NCBI GenBank assembly: GCA_900299125.1
Contig: OMIR01000064.1
Coordinates: 1-42,673 of the forward strand
Direction of reading: 5' to 3'
DNA length: 42,673 nt
DNA from: Nitrosopumilales archaeon
GTDB taxonomy: Archaea > Thermoproteota > Nitrososphaeria > Nitrososphaerales > Nitrosopumilaceae
The notes under the pieces are model-generated. The model was given only the letters and a program-made list of their open reading frames with translations. It did not search any database and was not told the DNA's origin. The position numbers and the translations under genes were made by a program. How positions within the stretch are numbered: the first letter of the stretch is position 1; each line of letters opens with the position of its first letter. This document shows positions 33,702-41,655 of the stretch, one piece after another.

Positions 33702-34370
33702 ATGTCAGAAAATAGGGTATTCTTTAATTTTTCATTTTTCAGGATAGATCCAAAATGGCGCTGGATGGCAGATTTAGCAAAAGAGGAATCAGCGAAAGAA
33801 ATAGAACAGGTCATAAGAAATTCTAAGGTAAAGTGTAGAACTTATTCTACCTTAGGTATTCGTGACGATGCAGAATTTTTACTATGGTTTGCTTCTGAAT
33901 CATTAGAAGAAATTCAAGGACTAATTTCAAAAATATATTCAACAGTGTTTGGAAAATATATCGTTCCATCACATGTTTATCTCTCATCAACTAGGCCGTC
34001 AATTTACGCAAAAAGCGGCCGTTCTGCCTCGTTTATTATTGGTAATGAGCAAAAAAAGTATGTAGTTGTTTATCCTTTTATCAAAACGAGAGATTGGTAT
34101 CTACTTCCATTAGATGAACGAAAAAAAATGATGGATGAGCATATAGAAGTTGGTCACAAATTTCCTCAGGTTTTACTAAATACTACATACTCTTTTGGAA
34201 TCCATGATCAGGACTTCATGCTAGCATTTGAAACTGATGAACTACATGCATTTCAGGATCTAATAATGCAGCTTAGAGAAACTAAAGTCTCTAAATACAT
34301 TGAAAAAGATACTCCAATGATAGTTTGTGTTAAAAAAGACATCATTCCTTTAATTTCTAGTCTTGGATAG
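33702..34370 (+). CDS. Chlorite dismutase-family heme protein, ChdC/HemQ-like
   Basis: The 222-residue protein has the length and C-terminal signature of coproheme decarboxylase (ChdC/HemQ): YPFIKTRDWYLLP, with Tyr124 at the place of the catalytic Tyr, then LDERKKMMDEHIEVGHKFP with His147 and His152 as candidate axial ligands, and TTYSFGIHDQDFMLAFETD. ChdC converts iron-coproporphyrin III to heme b. Archaea usually use the radical-SAM AhbD for that step. Heme genes within 3 kb support a heme role. True chlorite dismutase or peroxidase activity cannot be excluded. TTAAATAT at 33673-33680 is a likely TATA box. Confidence 0.85.
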   Translation: MSENRVFFNFSFFRIDPKWRWMADLAKEESAKEIEQVIRNSKVKCRTYSTLGIRDDAEFLLWFASESLEEIQGLISKIYSTVFGKYIVPSHVYLSSTRPSIYAKSGRSASFIIGNEQKKYVVVYPFIKTRDWYLLPLDERKKMMDEHIEVGHKFPQVLLNTTYSFGIHDQDFMLAFETDELHAFQDLIMQLRETKVSKYIEKDTPMIVCVKKDIIPLISSLG

Positions 34371-34415
34371 TAAATCCAATCATTATATTAAATTAAATTT
34401 TAAAAGATTTCATAG

Positions 34416-34449
34416 ATGTTAATCTTGGATAAGCATAAATGTTAATCTT
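34416..34449. repeat. Direct repeat ATGTTAATCTT upstream of the aldo/keto reductase
   Basis: The 11-base sequence ATGTTAATCTT occurs at 34416-34426 and again at 34439-34449, 23 bases apart start to start, about two helical turns. Both copies are within 70 bases of the aldo/keto reductase ATG (34482). The spacing suits a regulator binding one face of the DNA. Confidence 0.4.
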
Positions 34450-34481
34450 TAAGATAATTTCAATATTAGGATTAAAATATT

Positions 34482-35474
34482 ATGAAATATCGCAAATTAG
34501 GAAAAAGTGGAATAAAAGTATCTGAAATTGGATTTGGAGCTTGGACGATTGCCCTCGATTGGTGGGGGAAAAAAATCGATGATGATGAAGCAAAGAGAAT
34601 GCTCAGAAAGGCTTATGATCTTGGGATAAATTTCTTTGAGACAGGTGATATGTATGGCAAGGGAAAAAGTGAAAAATTGATTGGTGAGGTATTCAGGGGA
34701 ATGCGCAACGATGTTGTAATTTCCACGAAATATGGGTATGAATTCGAGAATGCAGCGCAAATAGGACATTCGGAATTACCACAAAGATTTGACCCATTAT
34801 TTACTGAGCATGCTTTACGAAATAGTCTTGCCAGGTTACAAACAGATCATATAGATGTATATGGTTTACACAATCCAAAAATGCATCACATACAGGATGA
34901 TATCATTTTCAATACACTTGATAACAAAATCAATGAAGGTGTGATCAGTACATATCAGGTTGCCCTCGGCCCAGCAATTGGTTGGACAAAAGAAGGATTA
35001 GCTTCGATGAATCGTAAAAATATCTCAGCAGTACAAACAGTGTACAACATCTTAGAACAAACACCGGGAAATGAGCTCATTGAAGAGGCCGCTAGAAAGG
35101 ATGTAGGTATTTTGGTCAGGGTTCCAGATGCATCTGGCATATTGACTGGAAAGGTAAAGGCAGATACCAAAATAGACGAAAAAGATCACAGATCAGTGAG
35201 AAGAGGAGAGTGGGTAAAATCTGCTCTAGAGAAAGTAGATCAGTTAAGACCAATTGCGAATAGAAATAATCTGACTATAACTGAGCTTGCGATAAAGTTC
35301 ATTTTGTCAAAAAATCCCGTATCATCTGTCTTTCCCACAGTGATTAGCGTTGAGGAAATTGAACAATTTGCTACCATGTCAGATGGAAATTATGTATCTT
35401 CTTCAGATATGGAGCAAATTACAAAAATTTATTCAACTTGGCCACCATATGAAATTAAGGCCACTATAACTTAG
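34482..35474 (+). CDS. Aldo/keto reductase
   Basis: A 330-residue TIM-barrel NADPH-dependent carbonyl reductase. The start MKYRKLGKSGIKVSEIGFG is typical. GINFFETGDMYGKGKSE holds the catalytic Asp and Tyr, ISTKYG the Lys. The conserved His is in HIDVYGLHNP. The C-terminal KFILSKNPVSSVFPTVISVEE segment binds cofactor. It sits between the ChdC-like gene and the AhbAB gene but is not an obvious part of heme synthesis. The substrate is unknown. Confidence 0.9.
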   Translation: MKYRKLGKSGIKVSEIGFGAWTIALDWWGKKIDDDEAKRMLRKAYDLGINFFETGDMYGKGKSEKLIGEVFRGMRNDVVISTKYGYEFENAAQIGHSELPQRFDPLFTEHALRNSLARLQTDHIDVYGLHNPKMHHIQDDIIFNTLDNKINEGVISTYQVALGPAIGWTKEGLASMNRKNISAVQTVYNILEQTPGNELIEEAARKDVGILVRVPDASGILTGKVKADTKIDEKDHRSVRRGEWVKSALEKVDQLRPIANRNNLTITELAIKFILSKNPVSSVFPTVISVEEIEQFATMSDGNYVSSSDMEQITKIYSTWPPYEIKATIT

Positions 35475-35511
35475 ATCTCAAAATAATTTTAACATTTGAT
35501 GAATTTAGAAA

Positions 35512-36525
35512 CTATACTGGTATTGTTTGTTCTATTTTGAATTCACTCTCGGTAAAATATTCAACACGTGTCTTTTTGAATTCACGGGAACTAAACAAAA
35601 TTTTATAGTCATTGACATCAATTTGTCTTTGAATTTCTTTGGCCATAGATTCAGCTTCTGGGATTGATTTACAATGAACCATTGAAAATACATTGTAAGG
35701 CCAGTCAGCATATACTGGTCTCTGATAGCAATGACTAATTTGTGGAAAGGCCCCCAATTTCTCTCCAACAATTTCAATTCTTTCTTCTGGAACTTTCCAG
35801 ACAATCATGCCATTAGCTACAAATCCTGCATCTCTGTGTCTCAATATGGCTGCATAGCGTCGCATTACACCAATTTCTTCATAATATTTTAGTTTCTTGA
35901 AAATCTCGTCTTCAGTAATACCTAGGGCTTGAGCAGCTGGAATAAACGGTCTATCTATAACAGGTAAATCTTTCTGTAGTTGTCGTATGAATTCCTTATC
36001 ATCATCTGTCGGGTTAAATTTAACTTCAGAGATCTTTTTCTTTTCTTCTGTTGGTGCAATATTCTGCTTTTTTTCTTGTATCATGTCTAGTTTTACACCA
36101 ATCTTGAATAGTTTTATTGTTGGCAATAGTCTTACTTTGATGATTCCTGGCAATTTAGAGAATTTAGCAACCTCAGTTTTTAGATCATTCCCAGGAGGTG
36201 TTGCTAAAGTAAACCACAGGTTGTATTCATGATTTCTTTCATAATTATGAGAAACTCCCGGATGTCGATTAATCTGATTTGCAACATAATCAAGATTTTC
36301 AGGAGAAATTGCCATTGCTACTAGAGAGCTTTTGTATCCTAATCTTCTTGTATCAAAAATTGCAGATAATTGTCTTAGGATTCCTGATGATTTAAGAGCT
36401 GAGATTCTGCATTTCAAATCCTCATTTGTTATCTTAAATTTTTCAGCTAATGCATTATAGGGTTCAGAAACAAGCGGGAATGACCATTGGATTTCATTTA
36501 GAATTTCTCTATCTAAATCATCCAT
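35512..36525 (-). CDS. ahbAB: Siroheme decarboxylase, AhbA-AhbB fusion
   Basis: AhbA and AhbB of the Lrp/AsnC fold together decarboxylate siroheme to 12,18-didecarboxysiroheme in the alternative heme pathway. Both halves are here in one 337-residue chain. Each has a winged helix and a RAM-like domain, with VSHNYERNHEYNLWF at about 91-105 in the first and ISHCYQRPVYADWPYNVF at about 263-280 in the second, the latter being the substrate-binding HxYxR motif. A charged Lys/Glu-rich linker at about 148-170 joins them. ATG 36525 is favoured over GTG 36540 by a TTTTTAATT element at 36552-36560. Confidence 0.9.
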   Translation of the reverse strand: MDDLDREILNEIQWSFPLVSEPYNALAEKFKITNEDLKCRISALKSSGILRQLSAIFDTRRLGYKSSLVAMAISPENLDYVANQINRHPGVSHNYERNHEYNLWFTLATPPGNDLKTEVAKFSKLPGIIKVRLLPTIKLFKIGVKLDMIQEKKQNIAPTEEKKKISEVKFNPTDDDKEFIRQLQKDLPVIDRPFIPAAQALGITEDEIFKKLKYYEEIGVMRRYAAILRHRDAGFVANGMIVWKVPEERIEIVGEKLGAFPQISHCYQRPVYADWPYNVFSMVHCKSIPEAESMAKEIQRQIDVNDYKILFSSREFKKTRVEYFTESEFKIEQTIPV

Positions 36526-36607
36526 TAAAAAGTACTTCACGATTTGAATTAAAAATGTAGCGAGTTTTTCACAATCCTATAAATACAATTATGAATCTGC
36601 CCTGATC

Positions 36608-37261
36608 GTGATTGTCGACCTAAACCTTAAAGGTAAACTTGTTATCGTGGTAGGAGCTGGTAATGAGGGTTTAAAAAAAATCAACTCATTACTAACACAA
36701 GATTGTAAGATCCTAGTTATTTCTGATTCTGGAGACGAGCAAATTATTAATTTTGTAGAAAATGGCAAGATAGAATTCATAAAGAAAAAGATCGAAAATA
36801 TGGATTTCATAAAAAATTATGATCCAATTTTAGTTATAGCCTCTACTAACAACAGGGAATTAAATAGAAAAATAGTGGTAGAGGCAAAAAAGAAAAGATG
36901 TTTTGCATATGCTTCTGATGATCCAGAATTTTCAGACTTTTCTCACCCATCTGTAATTAACATTCAAGATAGTATCCAAGTAGCAATTTCAACTGGCGGT
37001 AGTTCGCCTGTTATGGCAAGAAAGATCAAAGAAAGTGTTGAGAAAATCATCATTGGTTCTATTGATAAAGAGGACATTTATCACATAAAGCTGCAAAAAA
37101 TCATACGGGATGCGGCAAAATCAAAAATATCAACCCTTGCAGACAGAAAAAAATATCTCTATGCAGTTCTTAATGACAAAAATATCAAACAATTATTAAA
37201 AGATGATAATTTTTCAACTGCGCAGGACGAGGCCATGAGAATATTGAGAGATTGGAAATGA
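36608..37261 (+). CDS. Precorrin-2 dehydrogenase (siroheme pathway)
   Basis: It oxidises precorrin-2 to sirohydrochlorin with NAD+. The 217-residue protein is like the N-terminal part of CysG or Met8: MIVDLNLKGKLVIVVGAGN with the Rossmann loop GAGNEG, VIASTNNRELNRKI, and VQVAISTGGSSPVMARKI (Ser-Pro segment). Start is GTG 36608. It overlaps hemA by 4 bases (ATGA). It is divergent from ahbAB, which uses siroheme further down the same pathway. Confidence 0.92.
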   Translation: MIVDLNLKGKLVIVVGAGNEGLKKINSLLTQDCKILVISDSGDEQIINFVENGKIEFIKKKIENMDFIKNYDPILVIASTNNRELNRKIVVEAKKKRCFAYASDDPEFSDFSHPSVINIQDSIQVAISTGGSSPVMARKIKESVEKIIIGSIDKEDIYHIKLQKIIRDAAKSKISTLADRKKYLYAVLNDKNIKQLLKDDNFSTAQDEAMRILRDWK

Positions 37262-38508
37262 ATAACATAATCAATGCTCGTGTAACGTTTAGAAATTCTC
37301 CAATACATATTTTAGAAAAATTTACTTTCAAAGATTTAGATTCTGCATACAAATCATTCAAAAAACACTCAGGTCTAAAAGAATTAGTAATTTTACAAAC
37401 TTGTAATAGAGTAGAAATTTTTGGCTCTGCTGAATTTGTCGACATATCAAAAATAAAGAAGACTTGGGCGTCTTTATCAGGATTAGAAGAAGTAGCATTC
37501 AAAGAAAATTTTGAAGTATCTGATGATGTCGATGTGTCTGTCCATCTTCTTAGATTAACAACGGGTTTGGACTCCATGGTAATAGGTGAAGAACAGATTC
37601 TTGGACAAATCAGAGAAGCAACTATAGATGCTAAAAGGCGAAAGATGACTGGAGAGTATCTTGATGCCTTATTTGACAAGGCAATAAAAATTGGTACCCG
37701 AGTCCGTAATTCTACTGGAATTAACAAGGGAACAATTTCTGTCGGGTCAATGGCAGTAAAGTTGGCTGAAGAAAATATCGATGAACTAAAAACAAAGAGA
37801 ATACTTTTGATTGGGACAGGTGAAGCTGCAACTCTGGTCGCAAAATCCTTAGACAAACGCGGATATTCATTTCATATAACGAGTCGTACAGTTGAAAGAT
37901 CCAAAGCATTTGCGGAAACTGTAGGTGGGACTCCAATTAGCTTTGAAGAAATCATGAAGGGGTTTTCTAATTACGACGTGATATTTGTTGCGACTGTTGC
38001 ACCATACTTTTTGATTACGTATGATAGAATTAGTGAAGCCATGAAGAAAAAAAGTGGAATGATGATTTTGGACTTGTCTAACCCAAGAACAGTGGATGAA
38101 AGAGTTGCTACCATACAGGGTATTAAGATGATGAATCTTGATCAAATAGCAGAGATGGTAGATAAAAACATGCGTCACCGAAATGATAAGAAAAATAATG
38201 CAGAAAAAATAATTAATGAAGAGATTCAGGTTCTAGAAGCACAAATGAGACGACTGGAAATAGAACCCGTAGTAAAAGAAATTTTTAAACATATTGATAT
38301 TAGACGCGCTAAGGAATTAGAAAAAGCTCTTCGAATGCTTGGTGATATCGATTCATCACAAATAAAAATCATTGAGAATCTTACAAAGGCAATAGTTGAG
38401 GGAGTTATTTCCGAACCAATGAATAACCTTAGAAAGGCTTCAGAACAAGCCGATACAGATTTAGTGAAGGCGGCTGCCAAATTATTTGATTATAAGAAAA
38501 AAGATTAA
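37258..38508 (+). CDS. hemA: Glutamyl-tRNA reductase
   Basis: It reduces glutamyl-tRNA to glutamate 1-semialdehyde, the first step of tetrapyrrole synthesis. The 416-residue protein has ILQTCNRVEIFG with catalytic Cys49, TTGLDSMVIGEEQILGQI, an NADPH-binding domain (LLIGTGEAATLV), and a helical dimerisation tail (about 300-416). ATG 37258 inside the upstream stop (ATGA) is chosen over TTG 37252. Confidence 0.96.
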   Translation: MNNIINARVTFRNSPIHILEKFTFKDLDSAYKSFKKHSGLKELVILQTCNRVEIFGSAEFVDISKIKKTWASLSGLEEVAFKENFEVSDDVDVSVHLLRLTTGLDSMVIGEEQILGQIREATIDAKRRKMTGEYLDALFDKAIKIGTRVRNSTGINKGTISVGSMAVKLAEENIDELKTKRILLIGTGEAATLVAKSLDKRGYSFHITSRTVERSKAFAETVGGTPISFEEIMKGFSNYDVIFVATVAPYFLITYDRISEAMKKKSGMMILDLSNPRTVDERVATIQGIKMMNLDQIAEMVDKNMRHRNDKKNNAEKIINEEIQVLEAQMRRLEIEPVVKEIFKHIDIRRAKELEKALRMLGDIDSSQIKIIENLTKAIVEGVISEPMNNLRKASEQADTDLVKAAAKLFDYKKKD

Positions 38509-38544
38509 TCTAGAATTATATTGAATTAAGATTAATTTTTCATA

Positions 38545-39528
38545 ATGTCCTCCTCATTTCCCACTAAACGACTACGTAGACTAAGAAAAAGTGAAAAGAT
38601 GAGAAACTTGGTTCAAGAAGTTTTGTTCTCAGCAAATGATTTGATTTGTCCAGTTTTTGTCCAAGAGAATCTTAAAGAGAGAAACGTTGTAAAATCAATG
38701 CCAGACATAATCAGATTACCTTTAGAAGATTTAACAGGTGAGATTGAAAAAATTAAAGAATTAAAAATACCAGCTATTATGCTATTTGGAATTCCTGCAA
38801 AAAAGGATGATGCTGGGACAGGTTCATTCGTTGATGATGGAATTGTTCAAAAAGCAATATCCCAAGTTAGACAAAATTTTGGAGACAACATAGTCATAAT
38901 GGCTGATGTGTGTTTATGTCAATATACCTCATCAGGACATTGCGGAATTCTTAGAGAGAATAAAATAGATAATGATGCCAGTCTCAAAACACTTGCTGAG
39001 ATTGCTCTATCTCAAGCTAGATCTGGAGTGGATATTGTTTCACCATCTGCAATGATGGATGGCCAGGTGAAAGCAATTAGGCAAATTCTCGATGATAATG
39101 GATTTACGGATGTTGGAATAATGTCACATTCAGCTAAACATCGTTCGTCATTTTATAATCCATTTAGGGATGCTGCAGACTGTGCACCACAGTTTGGAGA
39201 TAGGAAAACATACCAAGTTCCTTTCACAAATCCACGTGAGGCAATGCGAGAAATTGAATCTGACATCACAGAAGGTGTCGATATAGTAATGGTTAAACCC
39301 GCTCTCGCATATCTAGACTTAATTGCGGAGACAAAAAGAATTCACAACATACCAATTTCCGCATACTCAGTTTCTGGTGAATATGCTTTGGTAAAAGCAG
39401 CATCTCAGTTAGGTTGGATAAATGAAATAGACATCATGACAGAAATTCTATATTCAATCAAAAGAGCTGGTGCAGATATGATAGTCACATATTTTGCCAA
39501 GAAAATGGCATCTAATTTGAGCAAATGA
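38545..39528 (+). CDS. hemB: Porphobilinogen synthase (ALA dehydratase)
   Basis: It condenses two aminolevulinic acid molecules to porphobilinogen. The 327-residue protein has the zinc-type cysteines in DVCLCQYTSSGHCG, the substrate Lys in MSHSAKHRSSFYNPFRDA, and the Schiff-base Lys in IVMVKPALAYLD. It follows hemA by 36 bases and overlaps the next gene by 4 bases. hemL, hemC and hemD are not in the window. Confidence 0.96.
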   Translation: MSSSFPTKRLRRLRKSEKMRNLVQEVLFSANDLICPVFVQENLKERNVVKSMPDIIRLPLEDLTGEIEKIKELKIPAIMLFGIPAKKDDAGTGSFVDDGIVQKAISQVRQNFGDNIVIMADVCLCQYTSSGHCGILRENKIDNDASLKTLAEIALSQARSGVDIVSPSAMMDGQVKAIRQILDDNGFTDVGIMSHSAKHRSSFYNPFRDAADCAPQFGDRKTYQVPFTNPREAMREIESDITEGVDIVMVKPALAYLDLIAETKRIHNIPISAYSVSGEYALVKAASQLGWINEIDIMTEILYSIKRAGADMIVTYFAKKMASNLSK

Positions 39529-39836
39529 GAAATGATGAGAGATTTGAGATAGAGCGAGCATTTGACCTATTACCGCATGTTATTGGAGCCAGTTGGGCAT
39601 GCGTTTGGTTTAGATTAAATGGAATTAAAAAGCCCTCTGTTGAAGATTTTCGAAGTAAATCATTAGAATACCTAGTAATGCTAAAGAAATTCGAGGATGT
39701 CTTTCCTAATGAAGAAAAATTTTTAGAAATTAATTCATATATCAAATATCGTTTTGCCGATGAGATAGAGAAGATCACTGAGGGTAAAAATCCAGAAATA
39801 GAAAAAAGATACAAAAGATACATAGATTACGGATAA
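39525..39836 (+). CDS. Unknown 103-residue protein coupled to hemB
   Basis: I do not recognise a family. The protein is helical and charged, starts MRNDERFEIERAFDLLPHVIG, has a central WACVWFRLNG segment and ends with a basic ERYKRYIDYG. There is no membrane helix and one Cys. Its ATG overlaps the hemB stop (ATGA), so it is translationally coupled to hemB and may have a tetrapyrrole-related role. That is position-based inference. Confidence 0.72.
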   Translation: MRNDERFEIERAFDLLPHVIGASWACVWFRLNGIKKPSVEDFRSKSLEYLVMLKKFEDVFPNEEKFLEINSYIKYRFADEIEKITEGKNPEIEKRYKRYIDYG

Positions 39837-39902
39837 AGAAATCTAAAATTATTCTTCATAGCATTCAAGTTCAGAGGTTAAGAGTTTTAGTAGGACGTAG
39901 AT

Positions 39903-40550
39903 CTAGGTAATTTCTTTTTGCATTTGAGATAAGAAATTTATCATTATTTTTTTTCTCTGTTTAGCCAGTTTTTTTCCTGTTTTAGTATTCATCTTTTTTT
40001 CAAGTGTGAGTAATTTTCTATAAAAATGGTCCACGGTCCAAATTCTATCATCGGGTTTCCTATTCTTGCAGAAAGGATCTGAATAATTATACAAAAATCT
40101 TTGTTCAAAACCTCCAACTGTAAAAACCCTAGCTATTCCAATAGATCCTAACGCATCTAATCTATCTGCATCCTGAAGAATTTTACCTTCTATTGTTTTT
40201 GGGATTTTCCCACGAGAGAAACTATGGTCACGAATTCCATCACAGATTATCGCTATATCACTATTAGAAAAACCATGTTTACACAAAATTTTTGATGCCA
40301 AGACAGCACTTTTTGTTGATGAATGCTTTGAGCGCGGATCAGATTTTGGATAATTAATTATATCATGAAGTAAAACTGATGCCAGAACTAGAACACTATT
40401 TGCATTTTCGTTTTTAAGAATTAGTTTTGCATTTTTATACACTCTCATTATGTGCGAATAATCATGAGCAGGATCGTTAAGTATTCGTTTTTTGACTTCT
40501 AGTTCTAATAATTTAAGTTGTTTCAAATCAAAAAAATTCATAATTTCCAT
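39903..40550 (-). CDS. HD-domain phosphohydrolase
   Basis: The 215-residue protein has the metal-binding HD pattern: PAHDYSHIMRV near residue 23 (His), VLLHDIINYPKSD (His-Asp), IRDHSFSRG, and the late QDADRLDALG (Asp). This arrangement is typical of small stand-alone HD hydrolases that act on nucleotides or phosphate esters. The substrate is unknown. Its start overlaps the end of the DedA-like gene by 13 bases, so they are probably cotranscribed. Confidence 0.9.
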   Translation of the reverse strand: MEIMNFFDLKQLKLLELEVKKRILNDPAHDYSHIMRVYKNAKLILKNENANSVLVLASVLLHDIINYPKSDPRSKHSSTKSAVLASKILCKHGFSNSDIAIICDGIRDHSFSRGKIPKTIEGKILQDADRLDALGSIGIARVFTVGGFEQRFLYNYSDPFCKNRKPDDRIWTVDHFYRKLLTLEKKMNTKTGKKLAKQRKKIMINFLSQMQKEIT

Positions 40551-41158
40551 AATTTAGGCCTTACAAATTTTAATTTTCTTTCAGATAGTAAAAGATTCCA
40601 ATTGACACATGTAAAGAATAAGAAAACCAGTATACCAATCCCATCAATTAAAATCATACCCCATAATCGGTCTTCAAATAACTTTACGAATGGCATCAGT
40701 ACAATAGTACTAAATTTTATCATAACGAAGTATGAAATGGATCTACCGATCCAAAATCCACAAAAGATTTGGAAGTTCCTAGCTTTCATTAATCCATATC
40801 CTATGAATAAAAAATTGCTTGGAAGTGGGGTTGCTGCAAAGAGCAAAGATGTAATAAAAAACCCAAGTGGTTTTGATTGCAGATACAAGCCCAATTTATC
40901 GAGGCTTGTTTTTCGCTCTTCTCCAATAAATCTCCGAAAATACGAGCTGCCTTGTAACAGAAATGCCCTACCAGCAGTAGCACCTGTTGCGCCGACTATT
41001 GCCAGAGCAATTGGGCTGTAAGAATCATTCAAGATGTAAAAAGAGCCCAAAATTATCCAAGTAGGTGGCATTAAAATTGGCGACATATTGACCAGCATTA
41101 ATAAAAGAAATATTCCTGCATACGATAAATTTTCAAAGATAGTCAATATGTCCAACAT
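40538..41158 (-). CDS. DedA/VTT-like membrane protein
   Basis: The 206-residue protein has about five membrane segments (about 12-40, 50-65, 98-120, 130-150, 165-185). The pattern of a re-entrant loop with PP and GATGATAGR motifs, a soluble loop (RRFIGEERKTSLDKLG), then FAATPLPSNFLFIGYGLMKAR resembles the DedA/VTT family of lipid-handling membrane proteins. The assignment is tentative because I see motifs, not an alignment. Promoter elements should lie in 41159-41321, shared with a microprotein gene. Confidence 0.72.
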   Translation of the reverse strand: MLDILTIFENLSYAGIFLLLMLVNMSPILMPPTWIILGSFYILNDSYSPIALAIVGATGATAGRAFLLQGSSYFRRFIGEERKTSLDKLGLYLQSKPLGFFITSLLFAATPLPSNFLFIGYGLMKARNFQIFCGFWIGRSISYFVMIKFSTIVLMPFVKLFEDRLWGMILIDGIGILVFLFFTCVNWNLLLSERKLKFVRPKLWKL

Positions 41159-41272
41159 GCAATGAAGTTCATTTTCTTTTTTAAATGGGTTTGTTATAAA
41201 ACTGAATTAATTTCCCAAATTTGAATTAAAATATTGGATAATTTTGTTTTTACCTTTCAAAATGAAAATTTG

Positions 41273-41287
41273 TGGACAAAATGTCCA
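41273..41287. promoter_or_regulatory. Palindromic operator candidate before the C2H2 microprotein
   Basis: TGGACA-AAA-TGTCCA is a perfect 6-base inverted repeat with a 3-base spacer. It ends five bases before TTTAAAT at 41293-41299, the likely TATA box, which is 23-29 bases before the GTG at 41322. The layout (palindrome, TATA, leaderless small gene) is the same as at the DUF1059 gene, with a different palindrome sequence. The rest of 41159-41321 shows nothing I can support. Confidence 0.42.
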
Positions 41288-41321
41288 ATATATTTAAATT
41301 TTAAGAGTCCCAATATGCCAT

Positions 41322-41444
41322 GTGAGTGCCAGAGTTTGGAAGTGTTATAGGTGCAATCTAATTTTCCGAGACGAATTATCTGCTAAAATTCATTATGACC
41401 TATCAGGGCATAAATCAACCACGTCTGAGATTTTAGAAGTATAG
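41322..41444 (+). CDS. C2H2 zinc-finger-like microprotein
   Basis: Translation from GTG 41322 gives 40 residues: MSARVWKCYRCNLIFRDE, then ELSAKIHYDLSGH and a short tail. Cys8, Cys11, His24 and His30 form a CX2CX12HX5H pattern like a C2H2 zinc finger. It may bind DNA or protein. A TATA-like TTTAAAT at 41293 supports a leaderless message from GTG. Its stop is one base from the 3' end of the convergent tRNA-Leu gene. Confidence 0.72.
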   Translation: MSARVWKCYRCNLIFRDELSAKIHYDLSGHKSTTSEILEV

Positions 41445-41445
41445 A

Positions 41446-41543
41446 TGCAGAGGGTGGGATTTGAACCCACGAACCCCTAAGGGAAGGGATATCTTATTGT
41501 GATCTTGAGTCCCTCTCGGTTGGCCGGGCTTCGATACCTCTGC
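41446..41543 (-). tRNA. tRNA-Leu (CAA) with a probable 13-base intron
   Basis: Read on the minus strand: acceptor GCAGAGG/CCTCTGC with discriminator A, anticodon stem AGGGA/TCCCT, anticodon CAA at 41507-41505, a long variable arm (TCCCTTAGGGGTTC) typical of leucine, and T stem GTGGG/CCCAC with loop TTCAAAT. Closing the anticodon stem requires removing 13 bases at 41491-41503 after position 37. The bulge-helix-bulge there is imperfect (three of four core pairs). CCA is not encoded. Confidence 0.92.
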
Positions 41544-41565
41544 AAGTCCAATTTTCAAATTAGAG

Positions 41566-41573
41566 TATATAAC
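41566..41573 (-). promoter_or_regulatory. TATA box of the tRNA-Leu gene
   Basis: The minus-strand element TTATATAC lies 23-30 bases before the 5' end of tRNA-Leu at 41543, the expected position for an archaeal TATA box. Confidence 0.5.
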
Positions 41574-41655
41574 TGCTCTAACTAAAAACTCCAATTTGTT
41601 TAAAATTGAAAACAATTTTCAAAAACTTAATTATGGAATAATTTGGCTTGAATTT

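Noticed and set aside
41561-41580. TAGAG...CTCTA inverted repeat near the tRNA-Leu promoter
   Set aside because: Arms are only five bases and surround the TATA box. It is too weak to call an operator.
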